Shown here piece after piece: positions 21,719 through 34,923 of a stretch of 64,000 bases of DNA. The stretch covers positions 868,001 to 932,000 of the forward strand of contig JAHGAU010000016.1 of assembly GCA_019925105.1 (NCBI GenBank). Direction: 5' to 3'. The notes under the pieces were generated by a model. It searched no databases. It was not told the DNA's origin and worked only from the letters and a program-made list of their open reading frames with translations. How positions within the stretch are numbered: position 1 is the first letter of the stretch; each line of letters begins with the position of its first letter. Origin of the DNA: Niebla homalea (taxonomy: Eukaryota > Ascomycota > Lecanoromycetes > Lecanorales > Ramalinaceae). The translations under genes were made by a program, and so were the position numbers.

Positions 21719-22825
21719 TCACTTCTTCTTCCGCAACGTCTGCCCCTCTCCCCAGAACCTCGGCCCTTCCTTCTCCTCCTGCGAAGGGTCACCAGCTTTC
21801 CTGAGGGGCTTGATCTCATACCCGAAAAACAGCTTCCCTGGCGGTAACCTCAACGGTTGCGGACCATTCCTCCTCCTCTGCTGGATCACCTTCACATCCC
21901 CCGGATCCGCCACTGCTGCTGCCGTATCATTACCCTTCGCCTTCGCTTTCGCCGCTGCTGCTGCTGCTGTGGAGGAACTCTTGGACGCCTTCAACCGATT
22001 CCCCGGGGTCAGGAAATTCACCGACGGCCCATTCGCCGCGGCCGCGGCCTCCGCAGCGGACGGCGGCGCGATGCTCGCGTAGTTGATCGATGCGGCCATG
22101 GTGCCGTGCGCGGACGGGTGCATCGTGCCTGCATGGCCCATCCCCGTTCCGGGCGCACCACCGGGCGTGTGTCTGCTAGTGGAATTTGTGGCGGTGGTGC
22201 TGGCGGTGGTGGTGCTGTTGCCACCTTCCTCGTACCCGACGGGCGGGGCGAAGTCGACCTCGAGATCGGTTTCGAGGACGCTGATGGCGCCGTTGAGGCC
22301 GATGTCCGGTTGGGTCTCGAGGACCTCGATGGCGAAGACGTCGCTGTTGTAGGTGAAGGTGAAGGTGTCGTGGCGGGTCAGGCAGGAGTAGTCGCGGAAG
22401 GCCTTCTCCAGCACGGCCTTGGGGTCCGAGATGGACGTCAGGAAGGCTGTCGATTGGGGCTGCAGCTTCACGAAGCTCCCCGGGGGCAGGTCCGTCGAGC
22501 GCACGTGCAGCAGATCCCCCGCGTCCAGGCCGAGCGTCTGCATCATCCAGTAGGGGAGGTAGCAACGCCCTTCCTCGGCGATGAATTCGAGCACGCCCGC
22601 GTGGCTGGTCTTGCCAAGCGCCCCATTCTCGAGCTCGAAGAGCATCGGGTAGACGATGTGGAGCCGGGACAGCTTGTCGAGCGCGGAGGGGGGCATGATC
22701 ACTTTGCCGCCATGGTTGATGGAGTCCCGTTCGGGGCCCGGGAGCATGGCGATGGGGTAGCAGCGGTAGTATTCGTCGAAGCGTTTGGAGCGGGAGATTG
22801 GGGTGGAGTGGTACATGGACGCCAT
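21719..22825 (-). CDS. UFD1: UFD1, ubiquitin-binding cofactor of Cdc48
   Basis: A single exon of 368 residues. The first 190 residues are the typical double-psi-barrel UT3 domain: Phe-Asp-Glu-Tyr-Tyr-Arg-Cys-Tyr, Gly-Gly-Lys-Val-Ile-Met-Pro-Pro, Cys-Tyr-Leu-Pro-Tyr-Trp-Met-Met, Val-Lys-Leu-Gln-Pro-Gln-Ser and Asp-Leu-Glu-Val-Asp-Phe-Ala-Pro-Pro. With Npl4, Ufd1 recruits polyubiquitinated substrates to the Cdc48 unfoldase in ERAD and chromatin extraction. The C-terminal part is long and low complexity, with a Thr/Ser run and alanine tracts (around residues 255-305) before a short conserved tail (Leu-Phe-Phe-Gly-Tyr-Glu). An ATG at 22904 followed by a GT could be an extra 5' exon, but the chosen start gives the usual N-terminus. 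Confidence 0.95.
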   Translation of the reverse strand: MASMYHSTPISRSKRFDEYYRCYPIAMLPGPERDSINHGGKVIMPPSALDKLSRLHIVYPMLFELENGALGKTSHAGVLEFIAEEGRCYLPYWMMQTLGLDAGDLLHVRSTDLPPGSFVKLQPQSTAFLTSISDPKAVLEKAFRDYSCLTRHDTFTFTYNSDVFAIEVLETQPDIGLNGAISVLETDLEVDFAPPVGYEEGGNSTTTASTTATNSTSRHTPGGAPGTGMGHAGTMHPSAHGTMAASINYASIAPPSAAEAAAAANGPSVNFLTPGNRLKASKSSSTAAAAAAKAKAKGNDTAAAVADPGDVKVIQQRRRNGPQPLRLPPGKLFFGYEIKPLRKAGDPSQEEKEGPRFWGEGQTLRKKK

Positions 22826-23304
22826 GGGATCGGGTGGGTAGGGATGGAACTATTGAGGGTTCTTAGCAGAGATCAGAGGGGAGAGGGAAGGGGGATGAGC
22901 GTACCATGGTGGACAGAAAGCCTGATGAGGATTTGCCAGGAAAATGATTTAAGTGTGTCTGGGAGGGAGGGATGATCTGAGGGACAGTTCCCGAACAGAA
23001 GGATGTAAATGAGAGCTCTAATGTCGTGCCTAGAGGCTAGAGTAGAGGTGAAGTGTAGTGAAGTGACAGGCTGCGGGATGACGTGCCACCACCTCGGCAG
23101 TTCTGCCGCCAAAAAGTGTCTATTGGTAGCGGGCGAATCCTTTTCAACTTCACTTCATGACCAGATGATACCTTTGCCGTAAGAGGCTCGATTGTTTCCA
23201 CTTCTCTGCCCGATCGTATGCCGATTTTGAACCTGTTTCGTCCCGGACGTCATGCGGTGACAGCAAGACTCTTTCAGTTCCCCAATTCGTGGGTGAGTCG
23301 CAAG
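22826..23304. promoter_or_regulatory. Divergent promoter UFD1 / TRM6
   Basis: A 479-base gap between start codons facing apart. No clear TATA box or known motif stood out. The plus strand near 23150-23280 is CT rich, as expected for the TRM6 leader. Confidence 0.4.
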
Positions 23305-25185
23305 ATGAGTTCTGGAGTCGTCCAGCCCAATACTTTCGTCGCTCTGCGTCTGCCTTCGGATTCCCACTTCATCACAGAGGTCAAGCCCAATACGTATGTG
23401 GAATAGCTTCAGTGAGCGAGCTCGGCCTTCCTCTTGCGTGTCGAAGCTGATTCAGAATGCAGGACCATATACATTGGGAAATATGGAAATTTCAAGGCGA
23501 ACGACATCATTGGTCGACCGTTTCATCTCACGTTCGAAGTCCTCGACGAGCCGGGGGAGGGGACGACCTCCAGGTCTGGGCTGAGGATCGTTCCGCCAGA
23601 GGAGCTATACGAAGATATCCGGGAAGATGGCTCGCTGACGCCCACAGGGTCGGAGGATGCTGTGGCTGTAGGGACTTCGAATGGAGTGCAATACGATGTC
23701 GTAGGAGAGGACGGCAAGGTGGTCATGCAGACCAACCAGAAGATCATTGATGATCCGAGCAGCCAGGTGATGACCATGGAGGAAATAGAGGCGCTCAAGC
23801 AGTCAAGTAAGGGGTCAGGCAAGGAACTGGTTGCGAAGATCCTAGAATCCCATTCTGCCCTTGATCAGAAGACTGCGTATTCGTTAGCCAAGTATACCCT
23901 GCGTAAGACCAAGAAGTATGTGAAGAGGTTCACCGTTCTGCCCTTGGATGTTGCTGTCCTGGCCAAGTGGGTCTTGAATGAAAAGGATGCCGGTAAGATC
24001 ATGGAACTGAGGGAGGAGATCTTGGCTCTGATAGCCAGTTGGTCCAACGTCCATTACACTCCCCCGGACCCGACAGCACCCACTGGCGAGCAGCTTCCCA
24101 ACATAGGCGGCGGTAGATGGTTGATAGTCGATGAGACAGCGGGCCTACTGACAGCCTACTGCGCAGAGAGGATGGGCTTGTTGTACCCTTCTAATGGAGC
24201 ACCAGCTGTCTCCGCTGAGCAGCAGTCGGATCCGGAGGACCACGATCGGGTAAGGAAGGAAGAGCTCACGCCCAATGGCTCTGGAGACCAGTCAGCACCA
24301 ATTCCAGAACCCCAAGTCTCCAACCATGCTCCTCGCAGTCTGAAGCCTCGACGGGGTACGACAATCTCCAACAACAATACACTGACGGTAATCCACGCCC
24401 TAGCTCAACCTAATCTCTCGCTCCTCCGCTACTTCTCATTTGACCCCTTCAACCCCGATTCCGATCATCCTCTGGCCACTCACCTCAAAATGCTTTCCTG
24501 GTTGCAACTCCTTGACCCCGAGGGGGATCCTGCATGTGAGGAGCCCTCTCTTTTCTCTCCCGATGAGGTGGCCGCCTTGAAGGCCGGCCGCAGGACTCAT
24601 TACCATCGAAAACGGCGCCGCTGGGAATACCTCAAATCAGTCATGGACGAAACACGTGCTGGCGGCTTCGACGGGCTGATCGTCGCCAGTGTCATGAATC
24701 CGGCATCCATCTTGCATCATCTTGTGCCACTCCTGCGGGGCGCAGGCCAAGTGGTTGTGTATCATCCACATCTTGAGTCCTTGGCAGAACTGGCGGACTT
24801 GTATAGTACGGCAAGGAAGTCTGCTTACATCGCCGATCCGGTTCCTGTCCCCAGTGAGGACTTCCCCGTAGATCCGAGACTGTTATTAGCGCCTACCATC
24901 CAAACGGCTAGAGCCAGGGGCTGGCAAGTCTTACCTGGGAGGACGCACCCTCTGATGACTGGGCGGGGAGGGGCTGATGGCTATCTCTTCACGGCTACCA
25001 GGGTGCTCCCGGCCCAGGGCCGAATCGAAGCACGGGGGAAGGGCTTGAAGAAACGCCGCAAGGACGGCGAGAGTGTAGTGGACATTCAATGTCAGGTCCC
25101 AGACCATGTCCAACCAGGCCATGAGGCGGCGGAAGCTGATGGGCGCCAGATTCAGCACGCGGGTGCCGTGGTCATCAAGGACTGA
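23305..25185 (+). CDS. TRM6: tRNA m1A58 methyltransferase non-catalytic subunit Trm6
   Basis: Two exons, 23305-23393 and 23463-25185, with a GTATGT to GCAG intron in phase, give 603 residues. The start is placed at Met-Ser-Ser-Gly-Val-Val-Gln-Pro-Asn-Thr-Phe, the usual N-terminus; an in-frame ATG at 23218 would add 29 odd residues. Family marks are Thr-Ile-Tyr-Ile-Gly-Lys-Tyr-Gly-Asn-Phe, Gly-Arg-Pro-Phe-His-Leu-Thr-Phe-Glu, Ser-Lys-Gly-Ser-Gly-Lys-Glu and Lys-Tyr-Thr-Leu-Arg-Lys-Thr-Lys-Lys-Tyr. Trm6 (Gcd10) pairs with catalytic Trm61 and binds tRNA, and the complex matures initiator tRNA-Met. The last about 50 residues after Ala-Arg-Gly-Lys-Gly-Leu-Lys-Lys-Arg are longer than I expect, so a 3' intron or an extended tail is possible. 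Confidence 0.93.
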
Positions 25186-26886
25186 CATGTAGAGCCAGCC
25201 TGATCGCGGGTACGTCTCACAATACTGCCCGAATGACAGTTCTGGCCAGTAATGTCCACGGTGGTAGCAAACCATCCATTTGCCCCTCTGGGGCAAGACC
25301 TTGAGCTTCATGTCGAGTCTGTCTCAAACATTGGTGTTGTGGTGTTTCGCTAAGTGTATACAATGCCAGCCCTATCTCATCCCTTTCTATCATCATCACG
25401 CGGTGATGGATGACGACTCAAATTTCCACGCTAACCCCGAAAAGCACATGAGAAACAGCCTGACGGATGCGATACGACTGTCCTGTAGTTCCCAAGACCT
25501 CAAACAACATCGCTATGATCACTTAGAGAGAGAGGCTATACGCGAGTGATAACCCCTACGGAACGATACCAGCTTTACAAAAAATCTCAATCATAGGTGT
25601 ATAAGTGTCACTCCGGGATTTGAACTCGCAGCCTTCGCGGATTCAAAAATGGCAGCCCCTTTCCCCCACCCTATGCTCTGGACTATCACGACTTGTCATT
25701 GGGTGGCGGTCACGCGGGACATTAGATGAGGTTCCAGGGCCAATGGTGAAGTGCTGTTTTGGTATTCATCTTGTGAGGCATCCGGCCTCGAAGCGATGGC
25801 CTGACAAATAACATGGCGTCCATGATCCTTTTTGCTGTTTCCCTGCCTCAATACGATCATACTGATTTTTGAACCTTTCGCACTCGTTGGCCTCCATTTC
25901 CGTCCAAGAACATACATATTTGCATCTGCGCCAAGCCATTGGAACAGCTTTGGATCCCCTTTCAGCAGGGTTTGACCATTTTTACCCCCCTCAGAGAAAT
26001 TCTTCCCCCATCCATATCTGCTCCCTGCAATACTACAGCAGTATCACGAAAACCCAACGACCCTCAAGCATTTTGTATCAAGTATGAAAACCAAATTCAG
26101 TCATCATTCATCTCCCTCCCCCTTTTTTTTTCCTAAAAAAAAGAAGCATGCAGCATGCCATCAACATTTGAGCCTCAAAGAATGATTCCCACCTTTCCCA
26201 GAAGATCAGATGGTCGCTCTATTGGCAAAGGGCTAGTGCAATCCGAGGATGGGAGCACAGATGGGGTATACCCATCGGATCCTCCTCCTACTCATCACAC
26301 GGCACGCTTGAGAGCCGTTCTCTCTCTCTCTCTTCTCTCTCTCTAAAGATGAGACAAAAGATGGTCAAGAGCTGGCCGACACAAAAACGATCGTTCAGAT
26401 CTTTTGAGGAAAGCGGGGATCTATCTACTGGTGCGAGCAATCTGATAGGGGTGAGGTTTCGCTAGCTTGGTTACTTGGGAGCTTCTCGAAAGGCTTGGGT
26501 GGGGGAGGGGGTTTGCTGCGGAAACGTTGGTACGGGGTAGGTAGGTATCATAAGAATGACGGGGTTGCAATAGAAGAGTGTGATAACGATCGTGTTAGCC
26601 CTTGCCATAAGGGACGTCCGAGCTGCGAGCCCAGTATGCTTTCCTCCTATTTCCCCCTACCCCCCCGGGCCCCTTTTCCAACCTTTCGCTCCCAATCTGC
26701 ATGAATAAATTGTATAACATCTCATGGTAAGTATCCCACCACCCTATCGCCCACTCACAATTCCTCTCCCTCATTGAGGGGACCTCCCACTCTCCAAAGT
26801 CTTCATCTCTCGCTACGCAACGCCCACCGTTGCGAAGACTATCCCTGCCGCCCGACCTCTTATTACCGTCATTCCGCTCGCTATCC
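25186..26886. other. Gene-poor intergenic region
   Basis: No supported gene. A stretch at 25605-25690 resembles the reverse complement of a tRNA T-arm but does not fold as a tRNA (see rejected items). A CT microsatellite lies at 26319-26344. Confidence 0.45.
26319..26344 (+). repeat. CT microsatellite
   Basis: An almost pure run of TC dinucleotides with one interruption (CTTC), in intergenic DNA. It is probably a neutral simple repeat. Confidence 0.8.
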
Positions 26887-27900
26887 CTAAACCGAGTAAT
26901 CCCACCGCCCCGCCAAGAAATACATCGTGGACCCCGGTCCCTTCAGGTGATCCCCTTCCATCAAGAACGCCAGCATATAGCCACTGGCGTCTGCGTTGCC
27001 TTCCGAGCCCATTGACGAGGCGCCCCTCTACAAGCATTTCGAGTTAGCACTTCTAATGTAGCAGTTTTTTGATGGAAGGAGGTGCCGGTGTGAGTGCTAG
27101 ATAGACTCAGCTCTGTGTAGCGTAGAAGGATACATTTTCCGAGGGCTTGGATCTGCGGGTGCTGGCGGTCTATGGTCATCTTTGTCGTTGGAGACGGCAC
27201 TAGGAAGATGGATGGGCCTTTTAGCTCGGGAGTACTGTCGTGTCTAGATGTACCAACCGAAACGAATTGCATGAAGGAGTGGGGTAGGTATCAGCGATTT
27301 CGGAATTATCATCGGCTGAACGCAGACATCGCGGGGGCTCAATAAGTTAGGCCTCATCCCAGTGCAGAAACAGAACAGTAACGTGGGAAATTCCAACCTA
27401 GTTCAATGACATGGCCCCACTCATCATTAGCCTACTGATCCGCCTGCATGTTCTTCTCTTTGAACGGACTCCGGTACTTCCTGGTATTCGCTCAATTATT
27501 GCGGAAGGGTCCGAAGCAGGCGTTGTCGTTCTGCTTGTTGGCGCCGAATGCGTAGTGGCCTTTGATGCCACAGCTATTTTCCAAGATGCCAATGGCGATG
27601 TCTGAAGAAAAGAATAAGAAGGTTACCGTGTTGCGCAAAAATGGCGAGGTTCCAGGAACCAAAAGGGAGGGAGGTGAGGAGGAGTGGGAAAGAAGAGCAG
27701 GTGATAAGCTACCTTGCGCCACAGCACCGTTTGCCGATGAGTGCGGCCTTTCGGTTCATGAAGGGGGACTCGCCGCCGGGGGAAGATTGGCTGACTTTGC
27801 AGCGGCCTTGTCGGCCTTCCGAGCAATTATTGGGATTGGGGAATGAAAGGGATGTGGCTGCCAGTGCTAGGAATGTGAAGGCAGTCAAATGCATGGTCAA
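26887..27900 (-). pseudogene. Decayed paralogue of the GH134-like secreted enzyme
   Basis: Three stretches line up in order with the gene at 8.8-9.6 kb. Exon 1 (27900-27713) starts with a signal peptide (Phe-Leu-Ala-Leu-Ala-Ala-Thr-Ser). It needs a one-base shift near 27730 to reach Ala-Asn-Gly-Ala-Val-Ala-Gln, which then runs across a GTAGCT to TTCAG intron into Asp-Ile-Ala-Ile-Gly-Ile-Leu-Glu. In exon 2 the conserved Asn-Asn-Trp reads Asn-Asn-stop (TGA at 27494-27492), and the second catalytic Asp is Ala. The last exon (27027-26887) reads Glu-Gly-Asn-Ala-Asp and ends Tyr-Phe-Leu-Ala-Gly-Arg. The middle exon with His-Glu-Gln is not recognisable. Frameshift plus nonsense point to a pseudogene; assembly error could explain one lesion but hardly all. 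Confidence 0.65.
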
Positions 27901-30053
27901 AGAGGTTCAACGTTATGTCAGGGCGATTGAATTATCTCAGGATGGTAGTAGTATAGACTCCTGTAGGTTGTGGTATGGATTCTGAATGCTAGTGGTGAGG
28001 ACAAAAGACTGTAGTCTTAGGCTATCGCTGCGGAGGACAGGTGAGAAGTTGTGCTGATATGCGGTAGGGCTTCGATAGTAGAGGGTCCGCTGCTTCATCC
28101 CCATTCAGATACAACTCAAGATGTCCTTGAGTGTATTCTTGTCCAGTCCCTTCACAGGCTAAGCTACCACCCGCGTGTCAGTGACATCTTGGTGAGTTTG
28201 ACGTCTTGGCGCCAGCCCATGAGCTGAGGAAGCCCTATGACTTCGAGACTGAAGCTGTGGGGCATTGAGACGACGGCAATAGGGCTATGCACGAGGGTGC
28301 ATGCTGAATGCTGTTGTTGTATACTGGGTATCAGGAGGCATCACATGTCCGTCTGATTACTCAGGGCGAGATCGGTTCTAAGGACACTGGAGGACCCTCC
28401 GCGCTCAGGCGCGTGCACCGTGGCCTTGTAGCATTGTCATTGTACTTGATGTAAGGTATGTGAGAGGTCTGCCTTGGCAACGGCTCAAGCGCTTCAGGAA
28501 GGAAGGGTCGTCGCTTGTAGACCGGACGAAGCCCAACGCGGCACGAAAGAGGAAGGCGGCGCAGACATTCGACATATGTTTCAGGCTGCATTGCCCGTCT
28601 TGCGCTTTTCCTGATGAGAGTTGCAGGCTGTCAGCCTTAGTTGAGCGGGACTGCTAGACTCCGGAGGACGTAGAAGACCTCGTGCTTGCCCATGTGTCAT
28701 ATGCGATAGCTCTTGAGACTGGCTGTGACAATATCCTCGTCGATATGAGATGACGCCAATGCAAACCGCCGCCTTCCAGGCCTTCCTTTGAGCCATTCTG
28801 CCATCAGAACCTCTTGGCCGGCTGGCAATTGCCCAGCTATGGCTAGCACCATCGACTCATGATAGCGTCTGGTTTCATCATGGTTATCGCATCATTGTTT
28901 CTGGGTCGTGCAGGGCAGCATCCCTGCACATGGCAGAATACCTGACGGTGAGTTGACTTATAGCAGGGCAAAGGTGGATCGAAGTGGTGTAGTCTGGTAA
29001 GCAAGGTTCACAGCTTTCATAAGTGCGGTGGGCGAGATTGAGGTAATGGCCAGGATAGCGAGACGATTTCATCATTGCCCTATAGCCAGCTGAGAAGCGC
29101 CTGCTTAGCCAGACGATGAGAGCGAAGGAGCGGAGACCAAGCACAAGGAAGTGGCGCAGGTCGTCGAACAAAAGGTATGTGGAGGGGAGACTGGAGAAAA
29201 AGATGTGCAAGAAGGCTGGTGCTATACTGAACGAGGGTCATTAACTTCTGGTAGCCTTGCGAGGGACTTGGTGGTACTTTTATATTTGGAGAACCAGGAA
29301 GGTCTGATCAGTGTCCAGGGGCCAGACTTTGGCTGGTCATAGCTTTCCTCGACGTTCCATGTCTTTTCAATGCCACATTATTGTAGCTCTTTCCAAGGTG
29401 CTAGATCGCTTGAAGGTTATATCTCTTTGATCATGTGTCTGTCGTCCATGTTATATATCTCTTCGACCTCGTACCTCTTTTCGATCTTGTACATCTGTTC
29501 GAATTTGTATATCTCTTCAAGGCTAGACAACTAGCATAAGGCATCGCTCAATACATGCGTTTCAATCCCCAGAATTTCAGAGAAGTATTGCTGCTGGTAC
29601 TCTTGGCATATGATCCTTAGGCCACATAAGTAAGAAATGTGCTAGTCGAGTGCCATGAGTGAGTATTAGCTGTCCTACCTAGGCCGTGCATATACCTAGT
29701 CTGGAGACACTTTGTATCCACACTCCTGGGCGTTCATGATGGCTGTGGGGCAATTTTCTTCCGGGGCTTGCTTAGAGGATGCTTGCGTGGGCTGGACTGA
29801 TATGTAGAGACGCACCGATTCCTCCTTTACCTAGCTAGCCTTTTGGCAGGATTGAGTACATCCAGAGCGACCAATCTCGTCAGTCCCTTGACATCGAGCA
29901 TGTTTTTGTGCTGATCTCGAGATAGTTATTGATGGCTCGGGTTGGATACGCGATCGTATAATGGCGAGATACATAGACGTGCAACCCTACATAGCCAAAG
30001 TTAGAAGACTAGCATCGATCCTATCAGCGTGTCGTACTTCCTTTTCGTGACTT
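27901..30053. other. Gene-poor, probably eroded DNA
   Basis: Many short open frames on both strands, none recognisable. I saw no transposase or reverse-transcriptase motifs. A degenerate 18-base tandem repeat lies at 29417-29524. The stop-dense but coding-like texture suggests old, mutated genes or mobile elements, which I could not prove. Confidence 0.4.
29417..29524 (+). repeat. Degenerate 18-base tandem repeat
   Basis: At least four units follow each other at exact 18-base spacing from 29453 (consensus about GTATATCTCTTCGACCTT, each unit differing at 3-6 bases). A further unit lies at 29417-29434, separated by a shorter spacer. As six codons the last three units would read Val-x-Leu-Phe-x-x, but the surrounding frame is not open for long. 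Confidence 0.6.
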
Positions 30054-30792
30054 TCAAACCAGCAGAGCGCAGTATAAGCCAGCTGCCGAGCACTTCTGGA
30101 TTGCCTTGCTTATCCCCTTGCTGTGCTCGAAGGCATGGTGATGCTTATGGTTTCCCTCACACTTGTCACATTGACCCTGTAAGGTCGGTCCAAAGAGGTA
30201 GTGCTCTGGTGTTTTTTATTCTGATCTAGCTCTTCGGAGGGCTGAGTATCGAGGGAAGTTTGCCAGTATCCACAGTTGTTTCCTTGCCCGCAGCTCGCAA
30301 CGAGATACGGATGGGCCTAGCTCTTTGTATCCACCTCTTTTCTGGAGAAATGACGCCTAAAGCGTGAGGCTGTGCTCTCAATCATTAGGAATTCGCGTCT
30401 GCAATCTCTTCGACGGTACCGAGCTGCTGCCGATGCTTTCTGCTACCACTTTTAGTGCGAATTCTGGGGGGATGTTGCTGTAGTCTTGACGGACTGGAGT
30501 CGTCATGCTTCGACATTCCTTATTCATCAAGTTGTCCTACTTTGGGAATTTTACGGCTCTGGACGGCTGAATTGGCCCACTGAGGTCGAAGAAATCTACC
30601 CCTCTCTCTCTGAGGCTGGTCTGCCCTGAGACTCGCTTGTGTATTATTCTTCTGAATCCACCTCCTTTTGTAGACAGGTTCGCTCTTCTGCTGCTGCTTC
30701 TTAACTTCGACAGCTTTTGTCTGAGGCTGTTCCGATCGGAGGATGTTGTAGGTCGGTAGTATTTGAGGGCTAGTCTTGTAATTCTGGAGGTC
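30054..30792 (-). pseudogene. Eroded multi-segment reading frame with a zinc-finger-like end
   Basis: From 30792 to 30226 one minus-strand frame stays open except for three stops (TAA at 30522-30520, and TAA TGA at 30387-30382). It is lysine, glutamine and arginine rich, with the motif Lys-Arg-Arg-Trp-Ile-Gln and later Lys-Arg-Trp-Ile-Gln. Next to it, in another frame (30215-30054), comes Cys-Asp-Lys-Cys followed by three histidines in His-His-His, a further His and two Cys, a possible metal site. No ATG opens the long segment. I do not recognise the family. It may be a decayed gene, a mobile-element remnant or, less likely, a spliced gene. Confidence 0.35.
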
Positions 30793-32694
30793 TTAGGCTG
30801 TTAGCATTTGTAGTCAAGAGCGTCGTTGATCCTGAGTGAATAGGCATTCTCCAGAGAAGGTGGTTTACCTGGATTGTCTATGGCTTTGGGACATGAATAG
30901 TTTGCGAGCCTGACGAGTTGTTTGTGACACTATGGAGTAAAATTGTCGTCTCACTCTCTGTGGTGTCTTCAAATGCAGAGGTCTCAACGGAGGACTCACA
31001 GTGGGGGTGGTTTCTTTGCTCCCGGCTCTATGCTGTCGACTGCCATGTACGATTCTCAGTATGCCAGTCGTGATGACATTGCAGGAACATTTCAGGGATT
31101 CCGGAAAAAGGATTATCTGTCTGCCATTGACGTAGGAGAAAGGGCGCTTGAAATGTACGGGCCTTGAATTAATCGTCTCTTAGGCCTCAGGGCGCGATAT
31201 CGGGCATTGAGGGGGCAAAGTCGCTGGTGAGGCGAGTGCATTATAGCACATAGAACTGCATCGTTATGGAGGAACATAAAGCAAAATAAAGCGAGACCCT
31301 TTGGTCCTGGTATCAAAGAAGCAGTATGAAATGCCATGGAAGATCTTTGAAAGTGATTAATTGTGGTCGTAGAGCCAATTTTACGGGCAAATGCCGCAAT
31401 GAAAGTGTCGCCCCCTAATCACGTACCCCAATTCTCGGGGCACCACAGTAGTCACCTTCTTCAAAGTACAACAGCATGGTCTCTGAAGATTCATTGATCT
31501 CCATACTTTTCATAGCTATTCTACTGCATTTTCCTAAGCACCCATAGGAGCTATATTCTCTACAGTAAGACGAGATCCATCTTTGAATGACAGGAATGCT
31601 TGCTTTCGTGGTGGAAAACATTACAGAGATCCAAGACACAGTGGAAATAGTTCTGAAAACCCTCCTGATGCTCGTAGCTGATGTGACATGGACAATCTGA
31701 AGATTCCACTCACACTCATGATGTCACGCAGACACAGACCTCCTTGCTTTTCCACTTGACTAATTAGAGGCTGCAGGACTAGTCACTCTAGAATCACTAG
31801 CGTGTCATTTGTGGGTGCTTCGCCCGAATGCCCAGGTCCAAATCTGGAGTGAGACCGAATTTGGATGGGTCAGTGAGAGCCACTGGTGAGTCATTTTCGG
31901 ATTATTACCATGGATGAACTTCGAAACACCACTTACTGGTATAGCACACTGTTCAAGATAGTGTTGAGAGCGCAGTCGGTAGCTGTAGGAATCCACAGAG
32001 AGCCATTTGACCGATTCAGGACGTTTTTGAAACAGATTTTTTCGGGCCAAGGAGTCCGTACCCATAAACAGCGGCTTTTCCATGCTACAAATCATTCAGA
32101 AAGACATCTCATCCATAGATCTAGGCTTCGTAGCTTTGTTGAAGTGATACAAAGAGAGGTCAACGGCATATGTCACATCGTCGTGGCCTCATGAAACTCC
32201 CCAAGGGGAGACCTACAAGAGTGATTGCCCCACCTCCGGGCCACTAGCAAGCAGATGACAGGCTACCCTTGTGGATGGATGAGACTATTGAATTTTGGAG
32301 TGCCAAATGACCAGGATATCGGAGATATTTCCAATTTTCGGCCTACTAGCTGTAGAAAGGTTCGGATCGCAAGGCCGAAACGGACCACAAGGGTCCATTG
32401 AAGCCCCACATGATGGTAGACTAATTGCATGACATCTTCCTAGCCCCTCAAATGTAATGACTAGAGCCTATCAGAGTGGTTATTTGTGTCAGGATGGTGT
32501 GGTTCAAGAGTGGAAATGAAATTAGCGTCCGCATTTGATTGCTGAAGGGAGCAGATGTTGTCATTACTATTCCAACTAGCAATTATTGGGGCAGGAGCTT
32601 GTCGAGTGTGATTATCTATATAGTGAAGGGTGGCTGCCCATCCATTGAAGTCGTGTATCCTTCTCTGACTGAATTTTTTCCCCAATGACCAAAA
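30793..32694. other. Gene-poor region with one eroded frame
   Basis: The only protein-like stretch is on the minus strand at 32188-31937 and is listed separately. A plus frame at 30943-31167 (Gly-Gly-Gly-Phe-Phe-Ala-Pro-Gly) is short and unsupported. Confidence 0.35.
31937..32188 (-). pseudogene. Coding-like fragment with one in-frame stop
   Basis: The minus strand reads Asp-Val-Thr-Tyr-Ala-Val-Asp-Leu-Ser-Leu-Tyr-His-Phe, a TGA at 32098-32096, then continues as Met-Glu-Lys-Pro-Leu-Phe-Met-Gly and Val-Lys-Trp-Leu-Ser-Val-Asp-Ser-Tyr. It ends at a perfect GTAAGT donor (31936). The composition is protein-like on both sides of the stop. No family is recognised. Confidence 0.3.
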
Positions 32695-34713
<2,019 letters not shown>

Positions 34714-34923
34714 CCTTGGGGGGGCGGCATTGCTTTTTGCTCAATCAAGCGCAGGCGTCTAGAGTTGCTTGGACCATAGCTGGTCCCAATAATTGAAATC
34801 CAATAGCTCAATTGCTGCTGTGACAATTTTATGCCTTGTGAATCGCTTCTGTTTTCGTCCCATCATACAAGAAACACTTCTGCAACATTTGGGTATCTAC
34901 CTAGTTGCTCCTACTCCTCTATC

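Noticed and set aside
25605..25700. tRNA gene on the minus strand
   Set aside because: The reverse complement contains a T-arm-like GAGTTCAAATCCCGG and an A-box-like TAGTCCAGAGCATAGG. The T stem has mismatches, no anticodon stem forms, and the acceptor ends do not pair. It is at best a decayed tRNA.
27901..32694. Intact transposon in the gene-poor block
   Set aside because: No transposase, reverse transcriptase, integrase or terminal repeat pattern was recognised. Only eroded frames are present.
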